Shown here: positions 54,641 through 64,000 of the stretch, piece by piece
How the letters are laid out: the number at the start of each line of letters is the position of its first letter
Numbering within the stretch: the first letter of the stretch is position 1
Origin: Acidithiobacillus montserratensis
GTDB taxonomy: Bacteria > Pseudomonadota > Gammaproteobacteria > Acidithiobacillales > Acidithiobacillaceae
Reading direction: 5' to 3'
Assembly (NCBI RefSeq): GCF_018853465.1
Contig: NZ_JABBOU010000041.1
Coordinates: 1-64,000, forward strand
Length of the DNA stretch: 64,000 bases
Notes under the pieces: generated by a model
Told to the model about the DNA's origin: nothing
Seen by the model: only the letters and a program-made list of their open reading frames with translations
Database searches by the model: none
Position numbers and translations under genes: made by a program

Positions 54641-55651
54641 TCACAGCATGGCCTCACTACTGCCACCACCCAGACTCAACTGTCCTGCCGCATCCAATCG
54701 CGTGGCAATTTGTAAAATCGCTTTTTGACTGCTTTCTACCTCGCTCACCCGCACGGGTCCTTTGGCTTCCAGATCATCACGCATCATTTCAGCGGCACGT
54801 TTGGACATATTCGCAAAGAATTTTTCGCGCAGGGCAGTGTTGGCCCCTTTCAGAGCAGTCACGAAACCGTCCGAGGGAATCTCCCGCAGCAAAACCTGCA
54901 TACTCCGATCATCCAGCTTGATCAGATCATCAAAGACAAACATTTTTTCCTGGACCTTATCGGCCAGCTCATCATCGGTTTCGCGCATATTATCGAGAAT
55001 GCTGGTGGAGAGACTGGTTTCCAGGCGGTTGAGCACATCGGCAGCGGCTTTGGCGCCTCCCAGGCTCGCCACCTGCAAACTTTGGGCTTCTCCGGAAATC
55101 TGCTCTTCGAGAATTTCATTCAACTCCCTGATAGCGGCCGGTTGCACCGTTTCCAGACTGGCGAGGCGCATCATCGCCTCACTGACCAGCCGCTCGGGAA
55201 GATGATGAATGACTTCTCCGGCCTGCTCCGGCTCCATATAAGCAAAAATCATAGCGATCACCTGGGGGTGCTCCAGCTTGATCAAATCGGCAATGGAGCG
55301 GGCATCCATCCATTTCAGGTTTTCCAGACCACTGGCATCTCCGCCATGGAGAATCCGGTCAATGAGACTACCTGCCTTGTCGGCCCCCAATGCTTTGGTC
55401 AACATCGCGCGGATGTACTGGTCGCTGCCCACCCCCAGAGAAGTCTGGCGTTCCAGGCGTGAACGAAAATCCGAAAGCACCACCTGCACCTGATCGGTAG
55501 AGATGTGGGATAAACGCGCCATAGCCGCGCCGAGCTTCTGGACTTCGCGCGGCCCCAAATGACGCATCACTTCAGCGGCTTCATCCTCGCCGAGGCTGAG
55601 CAGCAGGATGGCACTACGGTCAATACCCGTAAGATTTTCACTCGTGCTCAT
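54641..55651 (-). CDS. fliG: Flagellar motor switch protein FliG
   Basis: The rotor protein that contacts the stators. The 336 residues have the N-terminal AILLLSLGEDEAAEVMRHL, the central EHPQVIAMIFAYMEPEQAGEV with the EHPQ motif, and the C-terminal torque helix with the charged DDLIKLDDRSMQVLLREI and MRDDLEAKGPVRVSEVE. It overlaps the fliF end by 14 bases. Confidence 0.97.
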   Translation of the reverse strand: MSTSENLTGIDRSAILLLSLGEDEAAEVMRHLGPREVQKLGAAMARLSHISTDQVQVVLSDFRSRLERQTSLGVGSDQYIRAMLTKALGADKAGSLIDRILHGGDASGLENLKWMDARSIADLIKLEHPQVIAMIFAYMEPEQAGEVIHHLPERLVSEAMMRLASLETVQPAAIRELNEILEEQISGEAQSLQVASLGGAKAAADVLNRLETSLSTSILDNMRETDDELADKVQEKMFVFDDLIKLDDRSMQVLLREIPSDGFVTALKGANTALREKFFANMSKRAAEMMRDDLEAKGPVRVSEVESSQKAILQIATRLDAAGQLSLGGGSSEAML

Positions 55652-57335
55652 TGGACAACCATTCCTTGACCACCTGGGCTGCCCTGGCGGGATCCTGCAT
55701 CACCAACTGCCGGGACACATACAAGTCCGTCTCCAGAGGATTGCCCGGGATACTGACCTGCTCGCGAATCGCCTCCGCATTGGCCATAGCTGCCGCCGAC
55801 GGTTGGGAAGCTTCAGCGGCTTTCTCCTGCTCTGCGGCCGTGTTGACCGCATCCATGGCCGGTTCCTGACGCAGGCGGCGCTTCAGGAGTGGCCGCACCA
55901 CCCCGAAATAGAGCAAAAAAGCGACAAAAAGAATGACCAGATAGCGCAGTCCACTATTCATGAGATTCAAGAACCAGGACTGCTGCCACCAGGGCAGGGT
56001 GCTGGCCGCTGACTGGGTAGTAAAGGGCATATTCACCACTTTGACCGTATCGCCGCGTTTGGCACTATAGCCAATGGCATCTTCCACCAGCTGCTGGATC
56101 TGCGCCAGTTGCGCTGTGGACAAGGGCTTTGCCTTGACGGCACCGAGGGTACTTTCCGTCACCTGATCATCGACCAGCACAGCCACGGAAAGGCGCTTGA
56201 CGGTGCCGACCGGCTGCACCGTATGCACGATCGTTTTATCGACATCATAGTTGGTCGTCGTGCCTGCACTGCTTTGCGTCGGTGCCAGCATTTTCAGAGT
56301 AGGCGCCAGAGCAATCAGCGCGGCCGGAGAAAGATTGGAAGCCACGGGAGCCACCAGTGGCGCCACCGCCACTCCGGGAGGGGTATTGGACAGCGCCCCC
56401 GGAACACCATAAGGGCCCGACCCGCCCGTACCGGAACTGGTTTGGGTTTGCTGACTGAGAATCTGACCCTTACCGTAGCTTACCGAGCTGCTTTCGCTTT
56501 TGGCAAAATCAATATCTGCAGATACCGCAACGCGGACACCTTTGGCCCCCACAATCGGGGTCAGAATCGCCTGAATGCGCTTTTCATATTGCTGATCCAC
56601 GGCGCGCTGATAAGCCAGCTGAGAAGGCTGCAAACCGGTATCCGCATTGGCCTGACTACTCAGTAAATGACCATGCTGATCAACCACGGTGACGTTTTTA
56701 TCCTGCAAACCCGGAACACTGGCTGCGACCAGATGGACAATGCCCGCCACCTGAGCGGCGCTCAGTTCACGACCGGGATATAAATCCAGCATGACCGAAG
56801 CCGTGGGTTTTTCCTGTTCACTGAGAAAGACTGAAGGCTTGGGCATAGCCAGATGTACTTTGGCACCCTGCACGGAACTCAGTGAAGCGATGGTTCTTTC
56901 CAGAGAACCTTCCAGCGCTCGTTGATAATTGACATGTTCGACGAAATCACTGGTCCCCATGGGCTCATGGTCGAGCAAGGCAAAGCCTACCCCAGCGCCC
57001 TTGGGCAAGCCATCGGCAGCCAGCTTCATGCGGGTGGCATAGACATTATTGGCGGGTACAGAAATAACTGCACCGCCATCACTGATCTGATAGGGCACAT
57101 TCAGTTTTTGCAATTCTGCAATCACCTGCCCGCCATCGCGATCAGAAAGATTGGTGTACAACACCTTGTAAGAGGGCTTCCCGCCCATGAAAATAGCGGC
57201 AATCAATATGGCCACTACTGCCGCCAGAGCCACCAGCACACCCAAACGCCGATTGGGCGGCATTTCCTGCCAGCGGCGCTGGACTTCTGCTGCTCCCCCC
57301 GACAGATTGAAATTGGTCGCCGTTTCCGTGGCCAT
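55638..57335 (-). CDS. fliF: Flagellar MS-ring protein FliF
   Basis: Forms the membrane ring on which the rotor is built. The 565 residues have a first helix at about 32-52 (LGVLVALAAVVAILIAAIF), ring-building motifs (YKVLYTNLSDRDGGQVIAEL; ALEGSLERTIASL; KVHLAMPKPSVF), a long Gly/Ser/Pro-rich insert, a second helix near 455-475 and a cytoplasmic tail ending ARAAQVVKEWL, which binds FliG. It follows fliE by 37 bases. Confidence 0.96.
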   Translation of the reverse strand: MATETATNFNLSGGAAEVQRRWQEMPPNRRLGVLVALAAVVAILIAAIFMGGKPSYKVLYTNLSDRDGGQVIAELQKLNVPYQISDGGAVISVPANNVYATRMKLAADGLPKGAGVGFALLDHEPMGTSDFVEHVNYQRALEGSLERTIASLSSVQGAKVHLAMPKPSVFLSEQEKPTASVMLDLYPGRELSAAQVAGIVHLVAASVPGLQDKNVTVVDQHGHLLSSQANADTGLQPSQLAYQRAVDQQYEKRIQAILTPIVGAKGVRVAVSADIDFAKSESSSVSYGKGQILSQQTQTSSGTGGSGPYGVPGALSNTPPGVAVAPLVAPVASNLSPAALIALAPTLKMLAPTQSSAGTTTNYDVDKTIVHTVQPVGTVKRLSVAVLVDDQVTESTLGAVKAKPLSTAQLAQIQQLVEDAIGYSAKRGDTVKVVNMPFTTQSAASTLPWWQQSWFLNLMNSGLRYLVILFVAFLLYFGVVRPLLKRRLRQEPAMDAVNTAAEQEKAAEASQPSAAAMANAEAIREQVSIPGNPLETDLYVSRQLVMQDPARAAQVVKEWLSNEHE

Positions 57336-57372
57336 CAGCAGTCTCTACGCCAGAGCTGAAAGATGATCACGA

Positions 57373-57696
57373 CTATGCCTGGATATTCATGATGTCCTGA
57401 TACGCGGAAACCAGTTTATTGCGTACCTGAAGCATGGTCTGGAAAGAAAGATCAGCTTTTTGTGAGGCCACCATCACCTGACTGAGACTGACCGATTTGT
57501 CACCGCCGGCAAAATCAGACTGCAAGGTATTGGCCTGACTTTGCTGATGGTTTACAGAACCCACCATATCTTTGAGGGTGTTGGCAAAGCTATCCGGACC
57601 CGTAGGGGATTTTTCCGGGACTTTCACCCCTTGCGCCTGTTCAGCCAGAGCGCGTAATTGCGTCATCAAGGAATCCAGAGAATCTACACTACTCAT
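57373..57696 (-). CDS. fliE: Flagellar rod-base protein FliE
   Basis: The first rod protein exported, joining the MS ring to the rod. The 107 residues end in the conserved VMVASQKADLSFQTMLQVRN and LVSAYQDIMNIQA. The ribosome site is weak. A good sigma-54 promoter lies just upstream, so fliE begins the fliE-to-motC block. Confidence 0.93.
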   Translation of the reverse strand: MSSVDSLDSLMTQLRALAEQAQGVKVPEKSPTGPDSFANTLKDMVGSVNHQQSQANTLQSDFAGGDKSVSLSQVMVASQKADLSFQTMLQVRNKLVSAYQDIMNIQA

Positions 57697-57730
57697 GATC
57701 GCACCTATAGTTCATTCTTGCCGAAATACA

Positions 57731-57747
57731 TGCAATTTACAGGCCAA
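57731..57747 (-). promoter_or_regulatory. Sigma-54 promoter for the fliE operon
   Basis: On the minus strand TTGGCCTGTAAATTGCA has the invariant GG (57745-57744) and GC (57733-57732) exactly ten bases apart and a perfect TTGCA half. It starts just after the fleR stop and lies 35 bases before fliE. FleR is the natural activator, by analogy with other polar flagellates. Confidence 0.7.
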
Positions 57748-57749
57748 TC

Positions 57750-59153
57750 TCAACCCAGTTCATATCCCGCTTCACGAAAACGCTGGATTTTATGGCGCAG
57801 GGTCCTTGGACTGATACCCAAACGCTCTGCTGCCTGCGTCTTGGAGCCTTGACTCTGGCGTAAAGCCAAAGCAATCGCTTCACGTTCATGATGTGCGCGC
57901 AAGTCATCCAAGGCAAGATTGGCTTCTGCATCCGTCTCAGTGTCCCCTTCTGACTCCCCGGGCACAAGTCCTGCCAGGTCTGATGATGGCACAGCAGACA
58001 ACGGAAGTTGAACCGGCAACCCCACCGGCAACCCCAAATCTTCCGCATGAATGTCATCACCCTGAGCAAGAATGAGAGCTCTTTGCAAGGCATTTTCCAG
58101 TTCCCGGACATTGCCGGGCCAATCATAAAAATAGAGTTGCTGCTTGGCCGACATGCTGAGTCGTTTGAGGGGCAGGCCCATCTGCTGACAATGACGGCGC
58201 AGCAAATACTCCGCCAAAGGCAGAATGTCCGCCTGGCGTTCGCGCAACGGTGGAATCTGTAGCGGAAAAACCTGCAGGCGATAATACAGATCCTCACGTA
58301 ATACACCCTCCGCCACCGCCTGGCGCAAATCCCGATTGCTGGTGGCAATCAGGCGAATGTCCAGGGTAACCGTCTGTTTACCGCCCACCCGCTCCAATTC
58401 ACGCTCCTGCAAAACGCGCAGCAATTTGGCCTGCAATTGAATGGGCATTTCGGTGACTTCATCCAGAAGCAGCGTCCCTCCCTGAGCCTGTTCAAATTTT
58501 CCGGCACTACTCTGGGTGGCGCCGGTAAAAGCGCCCTTTTCGTGCCCAAACAAGGTGGCCTCCAACAGGGTTTCGGGAATGGCTGCACAATTGACCGCCA
58601 CAAAAGGCTTCGCCTGACGCCGGCTCTGCTGATGAATAAAGCGTGCCAGCACCTCCTTGCCGACGCCGCTTTCCCCCATCAGCAACACGCTGGCATCCGT
58701 AGGGGCGACCTTTCTCGCCATTTCCAGGGTCGCCTGCATCGCTTCGGATTGGGCGATGGGCCCCCGGGCATCGGGGGCGCAATGCGGCACCGCATACTTC
58801 CGCATCTTTTCCAGGAGCACATCGGCTGTGAAGGGTTTGACCAGATAGTCCACAGCCCCATTCTGCAAGGCCTGGACCGCTTCGACGATGGTCCCCCAGG
58901 CCGTCATCATCAGTACCGGCGGCGCGTCATGCCGGGTGCTCAGAGTCTTCAGGAGGGTATAACCATCCATGGGGCGCATTTGCACATCACTGAGTACCAG
59001 ATCAAATCCGGCCCCGGTCAGCAAACGCAAAGCCGCTGTCCCATCCTCCGCCCATTGCACCTGATAGCCCTGATCTTCCAGGGTTTCCTGCAAGACTTCC
59101 GCCAGATGCACATCATCTTCGACCAGCAAGATTCGCGTTGGATTAGACCCCAT
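57750..59153 (-). CDS. fleR: Sigma-54-dependent response regulator FleR/FlrC
   Basis: Activates class III flagellar genes with sigma-54. The 467 residues comprise a receiver (D56 in VLSDVQMRPMDG), an AAA+ domain with the Walker A GESGVGKE and the sigma-54 contact GAFTGA, and a Fis-type C-terminal HTH (QGSKTQAAERLGISPRTLRHK). It is 4 bases downstream of fleS and ends next to the sigma-54 promoter of fliE. Confidence 0.93.
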   Translation of the reverse strand: MGSNPTRILLVEDDVHLAEVLQETLEDQGYQVQWAEDGTAALRLLTGAGFDLVLSDVQMRPMDGYTLLKTLSTRHDAPPVLMMTAWGTIVEAVQALQNGAVDYLVKPFTADVLLEKMRKYAVPHCAPDARGPIAQSEAMQATLEMARKVAPTDASVLLMGESGVGKEVLARFIHQQSRRQAKPFVAVNCAAIPETLLEATLFGHEKGAFTGATQSSAGKFEQAQGGTLLLDEVTEMPIQLQAKLLRVLQERELERVGGKQTVTLDIRLIATSNRDLRQAVAEGVLREDLYYRLQVFPLQIPPLRERQADILPLAEYLLRRHCQQMGLPLKRLSMSAKQQLYFYDWPGNVRELENALQRALILAQGDDIHAEDLGLPVGLPVQLPLSAVPSSDLAGLVPGESEGDTETDAEANLALDDLRAHHEREAIALALRQSQGSKTQAAERLGISPRTLRHKIQRFREAGYELG

Positions 59154-59157
59154 ATAC

Positions 59158-60369
59158 TTACAACTCCTGATTCATGGCGCCGCTGGAAAGTGGCTGAGTC
59201 ACCTGCCACAGCGGTACATTGAGCACGATACAGGCCCCGGGACAGACATTTTCGAGGGTTATACTGCCGCCCATGGCGACCACAAAATTGCGGGTGATGG
59301 CGAGCCCCAATCCCGTCCCGTCCCGACGACTGGTATAAAAAGGCGTAAAAATCCTTTCCTGATCTGCTTCAGCAATACCCGGACCAAAATCGCGGATGGC
59401 AAGGCGCAAGGTATTATCCGGGTTTTTTTGCAAGGTGAGTTGTACCGGCTGCTCCGCAGGACTGAAAATAAGGGCATTATGGAGCACATTCGCCAGCACA
59501 CTCACCCAGGCCGCGAGGGTTCCCGTCAAAAACCAGTCATCCTCCGCAGCCCCTATCTGCAGAACGACATTTTTTTGACGAAAATGTGGCTCCCACTCTC
59601 TTTGCAGGGCCGCAAGGATCTCTCCCAAGGACACCGATCCCCCTTCCTGATCCGCTCCCCGCAAAAAACGCAGCATGGCATCAATGGTCGCGTCCAGATG
59701 TTGCAGTCTTTCCTGCGCGCGCAGTTGCTGCCGTGCAAAGGACTCTGCCCCGCGTTCATAACGCATTTGCGACACTGACAACAAGGCTGTGGCCAGGGGG
59801 GTGCGTAACTGATGGGCCAGACCCGCCATGGTTTCGCCCATGGCTGCCAGGCGTTCGCGCCGTTGTGCGGCCTCCTCCCGGGCCCGGGCCGCCGTGACAT
59901 CCTGCAGCAGAATGACCTGCCCCCCTTCACCGGGCAGGGCATTCACGGCCATGGTCACCTGCACGGGTTGACCCGTGGCATCTCCGCGCAACAAGCACCA
60001 TTCATCCCGGGCACCGGGCATGGGCCGGGGTTGCAGGGATTGCCAATCAGCACCCCGCAAGTCTGCGCCCAGCAAGCGAATGGCTTCGGGATTCATGTCG
60101 ACAATCAATGCCCCATGGTCAATCACCAGTACAGCGCCCGGCAACATCTCCAGCAGCAGGGCCAGACGTTCTCCCATTGTTTGCTTGGCTTCCAGCTCCG
60201 CCCGCAGGCGGACATTGGCCTCGGCCAGCTCAGCAGAAAGACGCTGCACCTCTTGCTGCAGGGTACCGTAAGCTTCGGTCAGTTCTTGTGAGGTTTGATT
60301 GAAAAGGCGAAATGCCTCCATGAGGCGGGAAGCATCAGGGGCAGACGCGACAATGTCTTCAGACATCAA
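59158..60369 (-). CDS. fleS: Sensor histidine kinase FleS/FlrB
   Basis: A soluble kinase of 403 residues predicted to phosphorylate FleR. It has an N-terminal coiled coil ([20 protein letters not shown]), a PAS domain (about 75-180, [20 protein letters not shown]), a HisKA domain with the phosphorylated His in [13 protein letters not shown], and an ATPase domain with [24 protein letters not shown] and [11 protein letters not shown]. No membrane helix, so it senses a cytoplasmic cue, as FleS does. It overlaps the fleQ-like gene by 4 bases. Confidence 0.92.
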   Translation of the reverse strand: MMSEDIVASAPDASRLMEAFRLFNQTSQELTEAYGTLQQEVQRLSAELAEANVRLRAELEAKQTMGERLALLLEMLPGAVLVIDHGALIVDMNPEAIRLLGADLRGADWQSLQPRPMPGARDEWCLLRGDATGQPVQVTMAVNALPGEGGQVILLQDVTAARAREEAAQRRERLAAMGETMAGLAHQLRTPLATALLSVSQMRYERGAESFARQQLRAQERLQHLDATIDAMLRFLRGADQEGGSVSLGEILAALQREWEPHFRQKNVVLQIGAAEDDWFLTGTLAAWVSVLANVLHNALIFSPAEQPVQLTLQKNPDNTLRLAIRDFGPGIAEADQERIFTPFYTSRRDGTGLGLAITRNFVVAMGGSITLENVCPGACIVLNVPLWQVTQPLSSGAMNQEL

Positions 60370-61436
60370 TTATCCTGATCCCGCAGCGTATTCAATCCAT
60401 ACTTTTTGAGTTTTTCTACCATGGTCGTGCGCCGTAAACCCAGGCGATCCGCAGCCCTGGCCACGACCTGATCACACACGGCCAGAGCCTGCAGCAGAAA
60501 ATCCTTCTCGATTTCTTCCAGATGCAACTTGAGGTCGAAGGGCTCATCAGGGAGGCACGATACCGGCTGGGCCCAAACGCTGGCAAGACTTTGCCGCTCA
60601 TCTGCCATTTCAGGATTTTCGATTTTGCGAATACGGGCTGGCAGCTGTTCGTCAGAAAGGGTTTCGCCGCCATGGAGAATCACCAGTCTTTCGGCAAGAT
60701 TCCGCAACTCGCGGACATTACCGGGCCAGTGATAGGCATCCATGGCCCGGAGGGCGCTCTCCTCCAGTTGCACCGGAAGATGCCCCTCCCCCACCAATCT
60801 GTCAATAAAATAGCGAAACAGCAAGTGGATATCGCCGGGGCGTTCGCGCAAGGGAGGTACTTCCACCGGGAACACATTCAAACGGTAATATAAATCTTCA
60901 CGAAAACAGCCTTCGTCAATGCGCGCTTCCAGATTACGATGGGTAGCAGCCAGCACCCGCACATTACTGGTCAGCAAGCGTGAGCCACCGACCCGCTCGA
61001 ACTGTTTTTCCTGCAGCACCCGCAGCAGCTTGACCTGCATTTGCGGACTCATTTCGGCGATTTCATCGAGAAAGAGCGTCCCTCCCTCGGCCAACTCAAA
61101 GCGCCCTTTGCGCGCCGCCAGGGCGCCCGTAAAAGCCCCTTTTTCATGACCGAACAACTCACTTTCCATGAGATCTTCGGGAATCGCCCCACAATTAACG
61201 GCCACAAAGGGCCCTTGGCGTCGCAGGGAATGCTGATGCAGGCAACGGGCGATCACTTCCTTTCCCGTTCCTGATTCTCCCAGTATCAACACCGTGCAAT
61301 CGGTTGCCGCCACCTTGGCGAGCATGGCGGTCATGCGTTGAATCGGCTGACTGCCGCCCACCAGTCCACAGCTTTCTCGCGACAGACTGCGCCTCTCCCT
61401 GCCTGCCTCGATTTCTGTGTTTACCTCAGTGTACAT
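60366..61436 (-). CDS. fleQ: Sigma-54-dependent activator, FleQ/FlrA-like, lacking the N-terminal domain
   Basis: Likely the master activator of early flagellar genes. The 356 residues match FleQ closely from [11 protein letters not shown] onward. The Walker A GESGTGKE is at 53-60, GAFTGA at 100-105, and [20 protein letters not shown] and the terminal Fis-type HTH ([20 protein letters not shown]) follow. FleQ has about 140 residues before the AAA+ domain; here there are only about 25. The LFRS segment that precedes LVG in FleQ and takes part in c-di-GMP response is not present (SRESCGLVG). The start could lie elsewhere, but no longer frame with a FleQ-like N-terminus is seen. Confidence 0.82.
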   Translation of the reverse strand: MYTEVNTEIEAGRERRSLSRESCGLVGGSQPIQRMTAMLAKVAATDCTVLILGESGTGKEVIARCLHQHSLRRQGPFVAVNCGAIPEDLMESELFGHEKGAFTGALAARKGRFELAEGGTLFLDEIAEMSPQMQVKLLRVLQEKQFERVGGSRLLTSNVRVLAATHRNLEARIDEGCFREDLYYRLNVFPVEVPPLRERPGDIHLLFRYFIDRLVGEGHLPVQLEESALRAMDAYHWPGNVRELRNLAERLVILHGGETLSDEQLPARIRKIENPEMADERQSLASVWAQPVSCLPDEPFDLKLHLEEIEKDFLLQALAVCDQVVARAADRLGLRRTTMVEKLKKYGLNTLRDQDN

Positions 61437-61448
61437 AACGACAACCTG

Positions 61449-62012
61449 TCAATCAGCGGATAGAGGGTGATGATCCTTTCTGCGCGCAATGGCACGCCGA
61501 TGATGACGGAATATTAGTCGATCCAGTGATTCTTGCACACGGGTATCCACCTGAAAATGCAAATGATGACGCAACAGCGTATCTGTAGCTGCTCCTGATC
61601 TATTCGCATCACTCTCAAGAACACCGGGCAAAAACAAGGGCATGGCAATTCCCGGGCGGAGAAACAGCGATACGCAGACAGGATTCCCAGCCCCGGGAAA
61701 ATCTTCGGAAAAGGGCGCGTCCCAGTACAGATTTTCAGCACCCAGCGCACAGGAATAGGCCGGCGGCAAGGGATCCAACCCCTGTATGCCTTTTCCCACC
61801 AACAACAGCAACAAATCGATTTTGGTTTCGAGGCTACTGGTCGCATCGCGGTTTTCATCTTCCGCCAGCAGATGATCGTCCATCACCAGCAGCGCCTTGA
61901 GCAGCGCCAGATTATCCCGCATCAGACGACTGCGTCGCAGGGAGTCTAACTCACCTTTCTTCAGGCTTAAGGGCAGAATATCTTCCAGGACAACGGCGTG
62001 CTGCTCAATCAT
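61449..62012 (-). CDS. Atypical PilZ-domain protein (tPilZ type)
   Basis: A 187-residue protein resembling the atypical PilZ proteins of Xanthomonas, which form oligomers through long helices and bind c-di-GMP. Recognised pieces are DSLRRSRLMRDNLALLKALL, LETKIDLLLLLVGKG, the LPPAYSCALGAENLYW strand region, and the C-terminal LDRLIFRHHRRAIARRK. The classical RxxxR and D/NxSxxG pair is not obvious, as expected for this type. It lies between fliS and the fleQ-like gene, the same neighbourhood as in xanthomonads. It may supply c-di-GMP input to flagellar control. Confidence 0.78.
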   Translation of the reverse strand: MIEQHAVVLEDILPLSLKKGELDSLRRSRLMRDNLALLKALLVMDDHLLAEDENRDATSSLETKIDLLLLLVGKGIQGLDPLPPAYSCALGAENLYWDAPFSEDFPGAGNPVCVSLFLRPGIAMPLFLPGVLESDANRSGAATDTLLRHHLHFQVDTRVQESLDRLIFRHHRRAIARRKDHHPLSAD

Positions 62013-62042
62013 TCTCTCTCCCTTGACAGCGGAGAAGTTGCC

Positions 62043-62423
62043 TTATGATTGTCCCAGCAATCCTCTCCATGCATCGCGCAAGTCTTCCAGCACCGGCTGG
62101 CAGGCATCCAGCGCCTGCAGATCATCAAAAATATTGGCTTGTGCCAACTGATTTAACAGGAAACGGTAAAGACTGTCGAGATTTTTGGCAATTTCACCGC
62201 CCTGCTCAAAATTGACACTGGCGAGAAGATGGGCAGTGAGTTGATAGGCCTTATCCATGGATTCGGCCTTGCTGCTGATGTCATGGGACACAATGGCCAG
62301 TCGGGCGCGGCGGATATGTTCCAGAATCCCCTCCAGACCCAACAGAACCAGACGATCGCTGGATACCCCCTGATTGCCGACCTGTTTGTAGGCCTGCATG
62401 GCTGCTGCTGTGGCATAACTCAT
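62043..62423 (-). CDS. fliS: Flagellin export chaperone FliS
   Basis: Holds flagellin unpolymerised before export. The 126 residues are helical, with AMQAYKQVGNQGVSSDRLVL, the LGLEGILEHIRRAR helix and LDSLYRFLLNQLAQANIFDD. It follows fliD by 16 bases, the normal arrangement. A second FliS-like protein is encoded at 36654. The usual family start (MSYATAAAMQAY) supports the ATG at 62423. Confidence 0.94.
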   Translation of the reverse strand: MSYATAAAMQAYKQVGNQGVSSDRLVLLGLEGILEHIRRARLAIVSHDISSKAESMDKAYQLTAHLLASVNFEQGGEIAKNLDSLYRFLLNQLAQANIFDDLQALDACQPVLEDLRDAWRGLLGQS

Positions 62424-62439
62424 GGTTCATAATCCTCGT

Positions 62440-64000
62440 TTAACCGTTGGAACTCGAACTGGATGAACTGGAATTACCAGAAGAATAAAAAGCATTGAGA
62501 TATTGTCCGGTCGATTGCAGCGAAGCCAGTTGTGACTGCATGGCCGCAAACTGCTGAGTCAGCAGAGCGGTCTGATTGGAAGCGGATTGCTGCAAGGTAG
62601 TGATCTGCGCGCCCAGTCCATTGATGGAAGAGGTAATGCCGTTTTGTGCAGCCGTCACAAAACCACTCTGGGTATTCAGGGCGGAACTCAACAAGGTGCT
62701 CATCTGCTGGTAAAGACCCTGACTGAGAGTGACTGCACCCAGGTTTCCGGTACTGTTACCCGTGATTTTCACTTGCAAGCCCGCCGCATTGCCGGGCCCC
62801 GTCACGGTCAAGGTTTGACCGGAACCGCTGGTGGCCTGACCATTGATGCTGCCAGCCACATCAGTACCTGTTGCCGTAATCAGGCTGGTGCCAATCCCGG
62901 TCCCACCCGACCCAGCAGCCACATTGGACTGGACGGTGAAAGACTGGGCGCTCCCGTAGGCATTGGATTGCAATTCCAGATAACCATTGTTGGCACTCGC
63001 AGTAATTCCCGTCATGCCTGATTGCTGGAGAGTATCGTTGATGGTGTTGACAATATCCGTCAGGGTGCTACCCGAACTCAGGGACACCACCACGGAACTG
63101 CCCCCCGATCCGAAAGTCAGACTTTCACTCTGGAGAATCCCTCCGGAAGGAATGGCTGCAGATCCGGACGTACTGGCCTGGGTGGCCGCCTGGCTCACGT
63201 TAATGGCGTATGTGCCCGCCTGGGTCGCGCTGCTTGCGGTCAGATATTGCACATTACTGTTGCTGGTACTGCCCGCCTGACCAAAAAGACCCGCCACGGT
63301 ATTGAAATCCGCAGAAAGCGCGGTACCCAAGGTTCCGGTATTCAGACTGATGGTGCCACTGCTGGTCAGCCCGAGCCCGACGCTGCCCAGTGAATTATAG
63401 GCACTTCCCGAGGATATCCCTACCCCCTGCCCGGAAATCATATCCAGCAACTGGGTACGCAGGCCCTGTACCGAGGCATCGCCCAACAAGGGTCCACCCG
63501 AGCCCGCCTGGGCGTTATAAGCGGTCAACTGATTGATGGTACTCATGGTTTTGTTGAAGGCCGTAACGAAACTCTGCACCCCCGTCACAAAAGACGCATT
63601 GCTACTGGAAACCTGCAAGGTGGCGCTGCCACTGGCCTGCAGTAGATTCAGGGTCACCCCTGGAATGGCACCGGATATGGTATTGCTCGTACTGGTCACC
63701 GGCAAACCATTAATGCTGACGCCGGCATTTTGGGCCTGCTGACTCAAAGTCATGGACCCCGACACCCCGCTGCTATAACTCAGGGAAGCCAGGCTACCGG
63801 TGGCGCCGCTGCTGCTGACCGTAAAAGCACTGCTGGCCCCCGTGCCATTGCCGGTCAAGGTCAGCCGGTAGCCGGTACCATCATAGACCACGGCGGCATT
63901 CACGCCGGTATTGGCCTGATTGATGGCACTGGCAATACCATCCAGGCTGTCATTGGACCCATTGATGCTGACATTTTTCACCGCACCGCTGCCCACCTGG
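62440..64000 (-). CDS. fliD: Flagellar filament cap protein FliD (partial, N-terminus beyond window)
   Basis: Caps the filament and helps flagellin polymerise. The minus-strand frame is open to the window edge, so the N-terminal part is missing; what remains is about 519 residues. It has SINGSNDSLDGIASAINQA, repeats of Ser/Gly/Thr-rich sequence, SFVTAFNKTMSTINQLTAYN and the C-terminal coiled coil (ITTLQQSASNQTALLTQQFA, then MQSQLASLQSTGQYLNAFY). The GTG at 63996 is not the true start. Very high Gly/Ser/Thr and few charged residues fit an exported filament protein. Confidence 0.92.
   Translation of the reverse strand, partial: QVGSGAVKNVSINGSNDSLDGIASAINQANTGVNAAVVYDGTGYRLTLTGNGTGASSAFTVSSSGATGSLASLSYSSGVSGSMTLSQQAQNAGVSINGLPVTSTSNTISGAIPGVTLNLLQASGSATLQVSSSNASFVTGVQSFVTAFNKTMSTINQLTAYNAQAGSGGPLLGDASVQGLRTQLLDMISGQGVGISSGSAYNSLGSVGLGLTSSGTISLNTGTLGTALSADFNTVAGLFGQAGSTSNSNVQYLTASSATQAGTYAINVSQAATQASTSGSAAIPSGGILQSESLTFGSGGSSVVVSLSSGSTLTDIVNTINDTLQQSGMTGITASANNGYLELQSNAYGSAQSFTVQSNVAAGSGGTGIGTSLITATGTDVAGSINGQATSGSGQTLTVTGPGNAAGLQVKITGNSTGNLGAVTLSQGLYQQMSTLLSSALNTQSGFVTAAQNGITSSINGLGAQITTLQQSASNQTALLTQQFAAMQSQLASLQSTGQYLNAFYSSGNSSSSSSSSNG

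Noticed and set aside
61490..61510. A plus-strand TGGCACG sigma-54-like half site
   Set aside because: It lies inside the atypical PilZ gene, has no GC at the -12 position, and no plus-strand gene follows.
1..64000. CRISPR arrays, tRNA or rRNA genes, insertion sequences and prophage genes
   Set aside because: No regularly spaced repeats, RNA gene signatures, transposase motifs or phage structural genes were seen. hflD is a chromosomal housekeeping-type gene, not evidence of a phage.

Overview
The window looks like a chromosomal stretch from a motile, acidophilic gamma-like proteobacterium. The best guess is an Acidithiobacillus of the A. thiooxidans/A. caldus type. That is an inference from the recA-recX-alaS and thiL-pgpA-cinA blocks, a 346-residue RecA, an HflD homologue and a polar-type flagellar regulon. 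No sequence search was possible. No rRNA, tRNA, CRISPR array or insertion sequence was recognised, and no gene-free stretch exceeds about 225 bases.

Left end (1-14.3 kb): an anti-sigma factor cut by the window edge overlaps its ECF sigma factor, with a secreted Tyr/Trp/His-rich protein diverging from them. Then come minus-strand housekeeping genes (recA-recX-alaS; thiL-pgpA-cinA-like) and a plus-strand run gluQ-sfsA-map-glnD-hflD. From 14.3 to 17.2 kb lie a membrane acyltransferase fused to an SGNH domain and a lipoprotein paralogue of that domain.

17.3-30.9 kb is one minus-strand signalling operon. In transcription order it holds a soluble receptor, cheY, a STAS protein, cheA, a membrane receptor, cheW, cheR, cheD, cheB, a GAF-GGDEF-EAL protein broken by an in-frame amber codon, a YcgR-type PilZ brake, a FliK-like protein and an FhlB (FlhB C-terminal) homologue. 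A sigma-28-like promoter lies in front. The soluble receptor carries a CheZ-like F-Q-D-x3-Q element, and no cheZ is seen in the window.

31-40 kb holds more c-di-GMP and stator genes: an EAL-HDOD protein, an HDOD-REC-GGDEF protein, motB, motA, fliL, a second fliS-like gene, and two further diguanylate cyclases. The first of these cyclases has a very good sigma-54 promoter.

40-64 kb is the main flagellar block on the minus strand, read from the right: fliD (cut by the window edge), fliS, an atypical PilZ gene, a FleQ-like activator, fleS, fleR, fliE-F-G-H-I-J-K-M-N-O-P-Q-R, flhB, flhA, flhF, flhG, fliA, motC, and a 51-codon gene of unknown function. Sigma-54 elements lie before fliE and fliK. 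The layout suggests the usual polar cascade (FleQ-like with sigma-54, then FleSR, then FliA), with c-di-GMP input at several points. Rod, hook and flagellin genes must lie elsewhere. Oddities are fliL displaced from between fliK and fliM to beside motA, a motC without a motD, a FleQ-like activator lacking its N-terminal receiver-like domain, and the amber codon in the GAF-GGDEF-EAL gene.
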